24,583 bases of DNA, taken from Zeimonas sp035303885. GTDB lineage: Bacteria; Pseudomonadota; Gammaproteobacteria; Burkholderiales; Burkholderiaceae_E. Under the pieces are notes generated by a model. That model had not been told where the DNA came from. It ran no database searches and was given only the letters and a program-made list of their open reading frames with translations. The stretch is taken from NCBI GenBank assembly GCA_035303885.1, contig DATGRE010000160.1:1-24583 (forward strand), written 5' to 3'. Position numbers and translations under genes: made by a program. Below, one piece after another: positions 1 through 7,089 of the stretch; position 1 is the stretch's first letter, and every line of letters starts with the position of its first letter.

Positions 1-208
1 CGTCGTTTGCATTCCGGATCGCCACGTTCATCCCGCGCACCTGCGAGTTCATCCGCTCGGCGATTGCCAGTCCTGCCGCGTCGTCCTTCGCGCTGTTGAC
101 GCGCAGACCCGACGACAGCCGCTGGATCGACAGCGCGAGTGCGCTCTGCGTGACTCCAAGGTTTCGCTGAGCGTTCAGCGAAATCATGTTGGTATTGATG
201 GCTGCCAT
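1..208 (-). CDS. fliC: Flagellin, N-terminal part (cut by window edge)
   Basis: The first 69 codons of a flagellin gene are present; the rest lies beyond the left edge. Flagellin is the filament subunit, exported through the flagellar type III system and polymerised under the cap. The translation starts MAAINTNMISLNAQRNL and continues with LSSGLRVNSAKDDAAGLAIA, the hallmark D0/D1 N-terminal coiled-coil of bacterial flagellins (NTN, LN.QR.L, LSSGLRINSAKDDAAGLAI-type motifs). The ATG at 208-206 is preceded by a good Shine-Dalgarno (AGGAG, complement of 217-221) 8 bases upstream. It is transcribed divergently from flhDC and has a perfect sigma-28 promoter about 90 bases upstream, as expected for a late flagellar gene. 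Copy number of flagellin genes in this genome cannot be judged. Confidence 0.97.
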   Translation of the reverse strand, partial: MAAINTNMISLNAQRNLGVTQSALALSIQRLSSGLRVNSAKDDAAGLAIAERMNSQVRGMNVAIRNAND

Positions 209-250
209 TTGCCGAACTCCTGCCTTGTCCTATGTCTTTCCGTTGAATTC

Positions 251-294
251 GGCGGGGTCTCGGCCTCGCCGTGCCAGCGGGGGAATCGTCCCCC
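251..294 (-). other. Hairpins in the fliC 5' leader
   Basis: Two inverted repeats fall in the predicted leader. One is GGGGGA-ATCG-TCCCCC (279-294), a perfect 6-bp stem within a few bases of the predicted transcript 5' end. The other is GGCGGGG...CCTCGCC (251-270), an imperfect stem. A 5'-terminal hairpin commonly protects an mRNA from decay; that role is inferred, the pairing is visible in the sequence. Confidence 0.4.
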
Positions 295-304
295 GGTCCC
301 TGCG

Positions 305-331
305 TTATCGGCGACGCCTACCGGCGCTTTA
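305..331 (-). promoter_or_regulatory. Sigma-28 (FliA) promoter of fliC
   Basis: Read on the minus strand, TAAA (331-328), 15 bases, then GCCGATAA (312-305). This is an exact match to the classical sigma-28 consensus TAAA-N15-GCCGATAA. Transcription should begin near 298, giving a leader of about 90 bases. The cognate sigma factor, FliA, is encoded in the same window. Confidence 0.93.
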
Positions 332-368
332 GCGTCGGATGAGCAACGGACGTCCCGATACGAATTCT

Positions 369-384
369 TCCTACATTCGTAGGA
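369..384. promoter_or_regulatory. Palindrome between fliC and flhD, possible operator
   Basis: TCCTAC-ATTC-GTAGGA is a perfect 6-bp inverted repeat with a 4-base centre, in the divergent fliC/flhDC intergenic region. It is flanked by two direct copies of TTCTTCC (365-371 and 386-392) spaced 21 bp apart, two helical turns. The size and symmetry suit a dimeric regulator of the NarL/FixJ type, but no regulator is identified. It lies upstream of the best guess for the flhDC promoter. Confidence 0.35.
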
Positions 385-397
385 GTTCTTCCGCCCT

Positions 398-426
398 TTG
401 CTGCAACCCTTTTCCGATTCAAGAAT
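398..426 (+). promoter_or_regulatory. Weak sigma-70-like promoter candidate for flhDC
   Basis: TTGCTG (398-403), a 17-base spacer, and AAGAAT (421-426) give a 3/6 and 4/6 match to the sigma-70 hexamers, about 100 bases before flhD. The match is poor, which would fit an activated promoter with the 369-384 palindrome just upstream. Offered as a candidate only. Confidence 0.25.
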
Positions 427-523
427 CCCGGACCCCAGCCGACACTGGCGCCACGGTCGAGTCCGAACAACGACCACGCGCCGGCGACGCCGGCTGCCGA
501 CGAAAAAGACAGGGGTGATGGGA

Positions 524-859
524 ATGAACAACGAACAACGATGGATGTCGGAGATTCGCGAGACGAATCTCTCGTACCTGATCCTCGCGCAGCGGCTGAT
601 CCGCGAGGATCGTGCGCAGGCGCTCTACCGCCTCGGCATTTCGGAGGAAGTCGCCGACCTGCTGGATGCGCTCACGCCGAGCCAGCTGCTGCGCATCGCC
701 GCGAGCAACCAGCTCATGTGCCGGATGCGCTTCGACGACGAGCTCGTCTGGTCGCTGCTCGCCGACCACGGCCGCGCCGAGGAGCGCGACGAGGGCAGCG
801 CGCGCCGCCTGCATGCGTCGATCCTGATGTCGGGCAACTTCGCCGAGGCGCAGTCGTGA
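524..859 (+). CDS. flhD: Flagellar master regulator subunit FlhD
   Basis: FlhD partners with FlhC in the FlhD4C2 complex, which activates sigma-70 transcription of the early flagellar operons (basal body, export apparatus, fliA). The 111-residue protein has the family core: an N-terminal helix ending in TNLSYLILAQRLIREDRAQA, then LGISEEVADLLDALTPSQLLRIAASNQLMCRMRFDD, which matches beta- and gammaproteobacterial FlhD and its normal length. The ATG at 524 was chosen because AGGGGT sits 7 bases upstream and the protein then begins like other FlhDs. An in-frame ATG at 518 lies too close to that site, and the longer upstream reading frame is low-complexity. flhC follows with a 4-base overlap. The C-terminus carries no recognisable extra domain. 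Confidence 0.95.
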   Translation: MNNEQRWMSEIRETNLSYLILAQRLIREDRAQALYRLGISEEVADLLDALTPSQLLRIAASNQLMCRMRFDDELVWSLLADHGRAEERDEGSARRLHASILMSGNFAEAQS

Positions 860-1428
860 GCGTGCCCGCGAACGTGAGCGCACGGCAGCCGGCGGGCGCG
901 GCGCGCCGCAGCCTGCTCGAGGACAACCGCCAGATCGCGCGCGCGATCGAGATGATCGAGCTCGGCGCGCGGCTGCAGATGCTGCAGGCCGAGACCGAGC
1001 TGCCGTACGAGCGGCTGCTGCGGCTGTACAAGGAGGTGGCCGGGCGCTCGCCGTCGAAGGGGCAGCTGCCGTTCTCCACCGACTGGTTCGTCGCCTGGCA
1101 GCCGAACATCCATGCGTCGCTCTTCTACAACCTGTACGGTTACCTGCTGAAGACGAGCCCGCTCGATGACGTCGAGGCGATGGTCAAGGCCTACCGGCTC
1201 TATGCGGCCGAGATCGACTCGCTCGGCGTCGAGCCGCTGCTGTCGATCACGCGCGCCTGGCGCCTTGTGCGCTTCGTCGACGCGGGGCTGCTCGGCACGA
1301 CGAAATGCAGCCGCTGCGGCGGGCAGTTCGTCACGCATCCGCACGAGATCGAGCGCAATTACGTCTGTGGCCTGTGCGTGCCGCCGGCGCGTGCCGGTAA
1401 GGGGCGGCGCAGCGGCACGATCCACTGA
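856..1428 (+). CDS. flhC: Flagellar master regulator subunit FlhC
   Basis: FlhC is the DNA-binding, zinc-containing partner of FlhD. The 190-residue protein contains the family signatures RAIEMIELGARLQMLQAE (29-46), LPFSTDWFVAWQPNIHASLFYN (71-92) and a C-terminal zinc site made of two CxxC pairs, C151/C154 and C171/C174. All four metal ligands are intact. The start is the GTG at 856, whose last two bases are the first two bases of the flhD stop (GTGA overlap), implying translational coupling and 1:1 production. GTGs at 862 and 874 are possible alternatives, since the first 20 residues are poorly conserved. A strong hairpin begins 6 bases after the stop codon. Confidence 0.95.
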   Translation: MSVPANVSARQPAGAARRSLLEDNRQIARAIEMIELGARLQMLQAETELPYERLLRLYKEVAGRSPSKGQLPFSTDWFVAWQPNIHASLFYNLYGYLLKTSPLDDVEAMVKAYRLYAAEIDSLGVEPLLSITRAWRLVRFVDAGLLGTTKCSRCGGQFVTHPHEIERNYVCGLCVPPARAGKGRRSGTIH

Positions 1429-1434
1429 GCCCGC

Positions 1435-1467
1435 ACGTCCGACGGCGGCCCCTGCCGCGTCGGACGT
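1435..1467 (+). terminator. Hairpin just after flhC, possible terminator or mRNA 3' end
   Basis: ACGTCCGACG and CGTCGGACGT form a perfect 10-bp outer stem that continues as CGG/CCG past a single bulged G, with a short loop. It starts 6 bases after the flhC stop. No U-tract follows (next bases AGAGCAAACG), so it is not a textbook intrinsic terminator. It may instead protect the flhDC mRNA 3' end or work with Rho. Confidence 0.5.
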
Positions 1468-1483
1468 AGAGCAAACGCGGAAG

Positions 1484-1554
1484 CGCCGCGAGATGCGGCG
1501 ATTTGCCGTCCGAAGCGGTTTGTACGGTCCAAAACGCTGCGTCATGCAGCGTTT
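1484..1554. repeat. Pair of related hairpins in the flhC-motA gap
   Basis: CGCCGC-GAGAT-GCGGCG (1484-1500) and AAACGCTGC-GTCAT-GCAGCGTTT (1532-1554) are perfect 6-bp and 9-bp stems, both with 5-base loops. Their cores start 51 bp apart and share the pattern CGCyGC-N5-GCrGCG followed by a T-rich run and CCGT. They may be diverged copies of one element. The second is flanked by A and T runs and could act as a terminator in either direction. The rest of the 1429-1831 gap holds no supported gene: the reading frames there are coincidental, and the only other feature is the promoter at 1746. Confidence 0.5.
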
Positions 1555-1745
1555 CCGTGCCATGCCGCACCAGGCTGCCCCGACTCGGGCGCCTTGGCAC
1601 CCCGCCTTGCACGGGCCGATGAGCGGTACCGCCGCCGCAACCAACGGAACGGTGTCTTCTGCGGTCACGGTCGGCCGTCGCTCATCGGCCGTCGTGCACG
1701 CATCCGGAAAGGCGCTCTCCGGCCCGAAGCGCCTGCCGGTTCGAT

Positions 1746-1772
1746 TCAAGAACGGCACCCCCCGACCGAAAA
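1746..1772 (+). promoter_or_regulatory. Sigma-28-like promoter of motAB
   Basis: TCAA (1746-1749), a 15-base spacer, and ACCGAAAA (1765-1772) match the sigma-28 consensus at 3/4 and 6/8 positions with exactly the right spacing. It ends 59 bases before the motA start. motAB is a FliA-dependent late operon in enteric bacteria, so position and logic agree. Confidence 0.7.
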
Positions 1773-1831
1773 CGCGTAGGTGACTCCCGTCGGCTCGCCC
1801 CGACGTCCTACGCCTCCCGGTCCAGCCGCGC

Positions 1832-2689
1832 ATGCTCGTTCTCATCGGTTATCTCGTCGTCGCCGGCTCGGTCCTCGGGGGATACGCGCTGGCCGGCGGA
1901 CACATGGGCGCGCTGTTCCAGCCGCTCGAGCTGCTGATCATCGCCGGGGCGGCGATCGGCTCCTTCGTCGTCGCGAACAATGCCAAGGTGCTCAGGGCGG
2001 TGTGCAAGGCGCTGCCCGGGCTGCTGAAGGGCTCCAAGTACACGAAGGCGCGCTACATGGAGCTGATGGCGCTGCTCTACGACCTCCTGCAGAAGGCGCG
2101 CAAGGAGGGGCTGATGGCGATCGAGTCGGACGTCGACGCGCCGCAGGACAGTCCGATCTTCCAGCGCTATCCGACGATCGCCGCCGAGCACGAGGTGGTC
2201 GAGTTCATCACCGACTATCTGCGGATGATGGTCTCGGGCAACCTGAACAGCTTCGAGATCGAGAACCTGATGGACAACGAGATCGAGACGCATCATCACG
2301 AAGCGATGGTGCCCTCGTACGCGATCCAGAAGGTCGCCGACGCGCTACCCGCCTTCGGCATCGTCGCGGCGGTGATGGGCGTCGTGCACACGATGTCCTC
2401 GGTGGGCAAGCCGCCGGCCATCCTCGGCCAGATGATCGCGCACGCGCTTGTCGGAACCTTCCTCGGCATCCTGCTCGCCTACGGCTTCGTCGGGCCGCTG
2501 GCGACGCTGCTCGAGCAGAAGGCCGACGAGACGACGAAGGAGCTGCAGTGCGTGAAGGTGACCCTGCTGGCGAGCATGCAGGGCTATGCGCCGGTGATCG
2601 CCGTCGAGTTCGGGCGCAAGGTGCTGTTCTCCACCGAGCGGCCGAGCTTCATCGAGCTCGAGTCGCACGTGAAGCAGAAGCGCACCTGA
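1832..2689 (+). CDS. motA: Flagellar motor stator protein MotA
   Basis: MotA surrounds MotB in the inner membrane to make the proton channel that turns the rotor. The 285-residue protein is collinear with E. coli MotA. It begins MLVLIGYLVVAGSVLGGY and keeps the functionally critical residues at the same numbers: R90 and E98 in the cytoplasmic loop that contacts FliG, and P173 and P222 at the channel. Four membrane segments are visible (about 2-20, 33-50, 170-190, 202-222). There is no clear Shine-Dalgarno before the ATG, which is unusual for this window. No better in-frame start is available. It sits downstream of its own sigma-28-like promoter and 33 bases before motB. Confidence 0.97.
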   Translation: MLVLIGYLVVAGSVLGGYALAGGHMGALFQPLELLIIAGAAIGSFVVANNAKVLRAVCKALPGLLKGSKYTKARYMELMALLYDLLQKARKEGLMAIESDVDAPQDSPIFQRYPTIAAEHEVVEFITDYLRMMVSGNLNSFEIENLMDNEIETHHHEAMVPSYAIQKVADALPAFGIVAAVMGVVHTMSSVGKPPAILGQMIAHALVGTFLGILLAYGFVGPLATLLEQKADETTKELQCVKVTLLASMQGYAPVIAVEFGRKVLFSTERPSFIELESHVKQKRT

Positions 2690-2722
2690 GCCAGGGGGCG
2701 GCACCGCCGGGGCGAGCGCATC

Positions 2723-3718
2723 GTGGCCGAACGCAAGCTTCAACCGATCATCGTCAAGCGCGTGCGCAAGCCGAGGCATGCGCAGCATGCCGGCGCCTGG
2801 AAGATCGCGTACGCCGACTTCGTCACGGCGATGATGGCGTTCTTCCTGCTGATGTGGCTGCTCGGCTCGACGACGCAGGGTGATCTCGAGGGGATCGCCG
2901 ACTATTTCCGCACGCCGCTGAAGGTGGCGCTCTCCGGCGGCTACGGATCGGGTGACAGCTCGTCGGTGATCCGCGGGGGCGGCACCGATCTCACCCGCAC
3001 GATCGGCTCGCAGCCGCGCGGCGACATCGAGGAGCGGCAGCGCAAGGTGAACCTGCAGGCGTTGCGCGCCGAGCTGCGCGCGGCCGAGACGAGGCGGCTC
3101 ACGAAGCTGAAGTCGCAGCTCGAGGAGGCGATCACGCGCAACATGAAGCTCGTCGAGTTCCGTTCGCAGATCAAGCTCGACCTCACGCCCGACGGGCTGC
3201 GCATCCAGATCGTCGACGACCAGAACCGGCCGATGTTCGACAACGGCCGCGCGACCGTGAAGGAGTACATGCGCGAGCTGCTGCGCGAGATCGCGGTGGT
3301 GCTCAACAGCGTCGAGAACCGCATCAGCATCTCCGGGCACACCGACTCGGCGCCATACGGCAGCGGGGAGCGCGGCTACTCGAACTGGGAGCTGTCGGCC
3401 GATCGGGCCAACGCCTCGCGGCGCGAGCTGGTGGCCGGCGGGATGCAGGAGTCGAAGGTCGTGCGCGTCGTCGGCCTCGGGTCCACCGTGATGTACGACG
3501 CCGAGAATCCGCGCAACCCGATGAACCGGCGCATCTCGATCGTCGTGCTGAACCAGGACGCCGAGGAACGCGTGTTCTCCGGCACCGAGGTCGATACGTC
3601 GGGCGGAACGGCGGCCGCCGAGGCGGCGATCGACGCCGGTGCCTGGCCGCCGTCGCCCGGGACCGGAGCGCGGCGCGGGGTGCCGCGCGACGGCGCGTCG
3701 ACCGATCCGGCGCGCTGA
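2723..3718 (+). CDS. motB: Flagellar motor stator protein MotB
   Basis: MotB anchors the stator to peptidoglycan and carries the proton-accepting aspartate. The 331-residue protein has a short basic N-terminus, one membrane helix (about 28-48) with the sequence YADFVTAMMAFFLLMWLL, in which D32 is the conserved proton-binding residue at the E. coli position, then a plug/linker region and an OmpA-like peptidoglycan-binding domain (about 150-275). That domain holds ISGHTDSAPY and the following LSADRAN..RREL motif. The last 45 residues are disordered and Gly/Ala/Arg-rich. The start is a GTG; GGGGCGAG, about 6 bases upstream, is a modest ribosome site. Residues around D32 indicate a proton-driven rather than sodium-driven stator. 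Confidence 0.96.
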   Translation: MAERKLQPIIVKRVRKPRHAQHAGAWKIAYADFVTAMMAFFLLMWLLGSTTQGDLEGIADYFRTPLKVALSGGYGSGDSSSVIRGGGTDLTRTIGSQPRGDIEERQRKVNLQALRAELRAAETRRLTKLKSQLEEAITRNMKLVEFRSQIKLDLTPDGLRIQIVDDQNRPMFDNGRATVKEYMRELLREIAVVLNSVENRISISGHTDSAPYGSGERGYSNWELSADRANASRRELVAGGMQESKVVRVVGLGSTVMYDAENPRNPMNRRISIVVLNQDAEERVFSGTEVDTSGGTAAAEAAIDAGAWPPSPGTGARRGVPRDGASTDPAR

Positions 3719-3750
3719 GCGCCGCGCCGAACAGCGCGATCGAACTGCCT

Positions 3751-3791
3751 CTTATCCCGGAACGCGGCTGCGGCTGCGCACGAATAATCGG
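3751..3791 (+). promoter_or_regulatory. Putative FlhDC-dependent promoter of the flhB operon
   Basis: CTTATC (3751-3756), 24 bases, then CGAATAATCGG (3781-3791). The AATAAT inside is a 5/6 match to the -10 hexamer, but no -35 lies 17 bases upstream, as expected for an activator-dependent promoter. The same two blocks with the identical 24-base gap precede flgB (15388-15428). Both are operons that FlhDC controls in other bacteria. The blocks are seen; assignment to FlhDC is inference. Confidence 0.55.
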
Positions 3792-3829
3792 ACCCGAACC
3801 AGCACTTCGGGTACCGATTTCCGGGCGCA

Positions 3830-4984
3830 ATGGCCGACAACGACGTCTCCCGCGAAGACCGGCAGCTACCAGCCTCCGAACGGCGGCTGCAGAAGGCGCG
3901 TGAAGAGGGCCGCGTCGCGCGCTCGCGCGACTTCGGACATTTCGCGATGCTCGGCGGCGCGCTGCTCGCGGCCGCCGCGCTCGGGCCGTCGCTCGCGCAG
4001 GCCTCGATCGAGATGGTGCGCGGCGCGATGCGCTTCGGCCGGCCGCAGGATCTCGCCGCCGATCGGCTGTCGCTGCTGTTCGCCTCGATGGGCGTCGAGG
4101 TCTTCGTCTCGCTGCTTCCGGTGCTGGGCGCGCTCGCGCTCGCGGCGATCGCCGCCAACACGATTCCCGGCGGCGTCGTCCTCTCGGGCAAGCCGCTCAT
4201 GCCCGACGTCTCGAAGCTGCATCCCAGGAACGGGCTGAAGCGAATCTTCTCGCTGCGCGGCGTCGTCGAGCTGCTCAAGCTCATCGTGCTGGCGATCGCG
4301 CTGATCGCGGTTGGCGCCTGGTTCGTGTCGTCGAGCCTTCCCGCGTTCGCCGAGCTCTCCACGCACCCGCTCGCACATTCGCTCGGCAGCGGCGCATCGA
4401 TGCTGGGTGCCGGGATGGCCGCGATGCTCGGCGTGCTCGCGCTGGTGGCGCTCGTCGACCTGCCGTTCCAGTGGTTTCGCCATCGGGCCGATTTGCGGAT
4501 GACCTTCCAGGAAGCGAAGCAGGAGGCGAAGGAGTCCGACGGCGACCCGATGCTGCGCAGCCGGATCCGGCAGCGCCAGCGCGAGATCGCTTCGCGCCGG
4601 ATGCTCACAGCGGTGCCGGCGGCCGACGTCGTCGTCACGAACCCGACGCACTACGCGGTGGCGATCCGCTACGACGAATCGAAGGGCGGTGCGCCGCGCG
4701 TCGTCGCCAAGGGCGTCGATCTGCTGGCCGGCCGCATCCGCGAGATCGCGCGTGCGGCGGGCGTGCCGCTGGTGGAGGCGCCGCCGCTCGCGCGCGCGCT
4801 GTACGCGCACGTCGAGCTCGACCGCGAGATCCCGGCGGCGCTGTACAACGCGGTGGCGCAGGTACTCGCCTACGTCTACCAGCTGCGGCACTGGGTGCCG
4901 GGCCGCGGCGTCGCACCGCGCATGCCTGACACGCTCGACGTGCCCGCCTCGCTCGATCCGATGCAGGAGGCCGCGGCGCAATGA
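3830..4984 (+). CDS. flhB: Flagellar export gate protein and substrate-specificity switch FlhB
   Basis: FlhB is part of the inner-membrane type III export gate and switches export from rod/hook to filament substrates after cleaving itself. The 384-residue protein has a charged N-terminus (ASERRLQKAREEGRVARSRD, family signature), four hydrophobic segments (about 38-60, 88-112, 146-170, 187-212), and a cytoplasmic domain with the autocleavage motif NPTH at 271-274 inside VVVTNPTHYAVAIRY. Length is normal. The ATG at 3830 gives the usual FlhB N-terminus; the upstream ribosome site is weak. Its stop codon overlaps the flhA start (ATGA), so the two gate proteins are translationally coupled. No che genes lie between it and motB, only 111 bases. 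Confidence 0.97.
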   Translation: MADNDVSREDRQLPASERRLQKAREEGRVARSRDFGHFAMLGGALLAAAALGPSLAQASIEMVRGAMRFGRPQDLAADRLSLLFASMGVEVFVSLLPVLGALALAAIAANTIPGGVVLSGKPLMPDVSKLHPRNGLKRIFSLRGVVELLKLIVLAIALIAVGAWFVSSSLPAFAELSTHPLAHSLGSGASMLGAGMAAMLGVLALVALVDLPFQWFRHRADLRMTFQEAKQEAKESDGDPMLRSRIRQRQREIASRRMLTAVPAADVVVTNPTHYAVAIRYDESKGGAPRVVAKGVDLLAGRIREIARAAGVPLVEAPPLARALYAHVELDREIPAALYNAVAQVLAYVYQLRHWVPGRGVAPRMPDTLDVPASLDPMQEAAAQ

Positions 4985-7089
4985 GCTGGATCGGTCCGGC
5001 CAACGCCGCGGGCGTACGCACGCTGCAGCTCGGCGGCGTCACGATGATCGTGCCGCCGGTTCGTGCGATCGGCGCGCCGGTGGTCATCGTGCTCGTGCTG
5101 GCGATGATGATCCTGCCGCTGCCGGCGCCGTTTCTCGACCTGCTGTTCACCTTCAACATCGCGCTGTCGCTGCTGGTGCTGCTGGTGGCCTCGTACAGCA
5201 TCCGGCCGCTCGATTTCGCGGTGTTCCCGTCGGTGCTGCTGGTGACGACGCTGCTGCGCCTGTCGCTGAACGTCGCCTCCACGCGCGCGGTGCTGATGCA
5301 TGGGCACACCGGCACCGACGCGGCGGGCAAGGTGATCGAATCGTTCGCCACCTTCCTCGTCGGCGGCAATTTCGCGGTGGGGATCATCGTCTTCTCGATC
5401 CTCACGGTCATCAATTTCGTCGTCGTGACGAAGGGGGCGGGGCGCATCGCCGAGGTGTCGGCACGCTTCGCGCTCGATGCGCTGCCCGGCAAGCAGATGG
5501 CGATCGACGCGGACCTCAACGCCGGGCAGATCGACCAGGCCGAGGCGCGCCGCCGGCGCAACGAGGTCGCGCGCGAAGCCGACTTCTTCGGCTCGATGGA
5601 CGGTGCATCGAAGTTCGTTCGCGGCGACGCGATCGCCGGCATCCTGATCGTCTTCATCAACGTCATCGGCGGGCTGCTGATCGGCACCACGCAGCATTCG
5701 CTGCCGGTCGAGCAGGCGGCGAACAACTACGTGCTGCTGGCGATCGGCGATGCGCTCGTCGCGCAGGTGCCGGGTCTCGTCATCTCGGTGGCGGCCGGCC
5801 TGATCGTCTCGCGCGTGGCCGACGACGACGACGTCGGCGGCCAGGTGATCAAGCAGCTGCTGTCGCTGCCGCGCGCGCTCGGCCTGACCGCGATCGTCGT
5901 CGCATCGCTCGGGATCGTCCCCGGCATGCCGCACGTCGCGTTCCTCACCCTCGCCGCGGCGATCGGCTGGCTCGCGTGGTGGCTGTCCCAGCAGCAGGCG
6001 CGGCAGGCCGAGGCGCCCGCGCCGGTCGCCGAGCCGCAGCCGTCGAATGCCGAGGCGAGCTGGGACGACGTCGAACCCGTCGACATGCTCGCGCTCGAGG
6101 TCGGCTATCGGCTGATCTCGCTCGTCGATCGCGACAACGGTGCCGACCTGCTCGCCCGCATCAAGGGCGTGCGCAAGAAGTTCGCGCACGAGGTCGGGTT
6201 CCTGCCGCCGCCGGTGCACATTCGTGACCAGCTCGAGCTCAAGCCGTCGGCCTATCGCGTCCTGCTGCGGGGCGTCGTCGTCGGCGAGGGCGAGGCCTTC
6301 CCCGGAATGATGCTCGCGATCGATCCCGGCTCGGCGAGCGGGCCCTTGTCCGGAACCCCGACGCGCGATCCCGCGTTCGGCCTGCCGGCGATCTGGATCG
6401 ATGCGCAGCAGCGCGACGCCGCACAGGCCGCCGGGTACACCGTGGTCGACGCCGCGACGGTCGTCGCCACGCATCTGCATCACCTGATGCAGACGCATGC
6501 CGCCCGGTTGCTCGGGCGTACCGAGGCGCAGCAGCTCCTCGAGCATCTCGGCCGCTACGCGCCGAAGCTCGCCGACGAGATCGTGCCGAAGCTGGTGCCG
6601 ATGGCGGTGTTCCAGAAGGTGCTGCAGAACCTGCTCGACGAGGCGGTGCACGTGCGTGACCTGCGCGGCATCGTCGAGACGCTCGGCGAGCATGGCGTCC
6701 GCACGCAGGATCCCGCCGAGCTCACCCGCGAAGTGCGCATCGCGCTCGCGCCGGCGATCGTGCAGCAGACCTTCGGTCCGACGCAGGAGCTGAGCGTGAT
6801 CGCGATCGAGCCGAACCTGGAGAACCTGCTCGTGCAGGCGTTCGCGCCCAATGCCGCGTCGGCGCTCGAGCCCGGCGTCGCCGAATACCTGCTCGCCGCC
6901 GGCGCCGAGGCCGCGCAGAAGCAGGAGGACGAAGGCCATCCGTCGTGCCTGCTCGTTCCCGACCGGATCCGTGCGCCGCTCGCCCGGCTGCTGAAGAAGG
7001 CCGCGCCGCGCTTGCGCGTGCTCGGTCACGCCGAAATCCCGGACACCCACTCGATTCGAATCGGACGATTGATCGGAGAAGCGAAGTGA
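4981..7089 (+). CDS. flhA: Flagellar export gate protein FlhA
   Basis: FlhA is the large export-gate component, forming a nonameric ring whose cytoplasmic domain docks chaperone-substrate complexes. The 702-residue protein has a hydrophobic N-terminal half (about 30-340) containing the FHIPEP-family signature LLRLSLNVASTR (91-102) and the conserved loop GSMDGASKFVRGDAIAGI (204-221) with the key aspartate D207. A linker rich in Gln/Ala/Pro (about 340-370) leads to the cytoplasmic domain. Size and order match the family. The ATG overlaps the flhB stop, and its own stop overlaps the flhF GTG, so export gate and placement GTPase are made from one coupled message. Confidence 0.97.
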   Translation: MSWIGPANAAGVRTLQLGGVTMIVPPVRAIGAPVVIVLVLAMMILPLPAPFLDLLFTFNIALSLLVLLVASYSIRPLDFAVFPSVLLVTTLLRLSLNVASTRAVLMHGHTGTDAAGKVIESFATFLVGGNFAVGIIVFSILTVINFVVVTKGAGRIAEVSARFALDALPGKQMAIDADLNAGQIDQAEARRRRNEVAREADFFGSMDGASKFVRGDAIAGILIVFINVIGGLLIGTTQHSLPVEQAANNYVLLAIGDALVAQVPGLVISVAAGLIVSRVADDDDVGGQVIKQLLSLPRALGLTAIVVASLGIVPGMPHVAFLTLAAAIGWLAWWLSQQQARQAEAPAPVAEPQPSNAEASWDDVEPVDMLALEVGYRLISLVDRDNGADLLARIKGVRKKFAHEVGFLPPPVHIRDQLELKPSAYRVLLRGVVVGEGEAFPGMMLAIDPGSASGPLSGTPTRDPAFGLPAIWIDAQQRDAAQAAGYTVVDAATVVATHLHHLMQTHAARLLGRTEAQQLLEHLGRYAPKLADEIVPKLVPMAVFQKVLQNLLDEAVHVRDLRGIVETLGEHGVRTQDPAELTREVRIALAPAIVQQTFGPTQELSVIAIEPNLENLLVQAFAPNAASALEPGVAEYLLAAGAEAAQKQEDEGHPSCLLVPDRIRAPLARLLKKAAPRLRVLGHAEIPDTHSIRIGRLIGEAK

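Noticed and set aside
398..523. Upstream extension of flhD to an ATG at 398
   Set aside because: The added 42 residues are Arg/Thr-rich and absent from the FlhD family; the ATG at 524 has the ribosome site.
1594..1779. Small open frame in the flhC-motA gap
   Set aside because: No ribosome site, Arg-rich composition typical of random GC-rich frames, and it runs through the sigma-28-like promoter.
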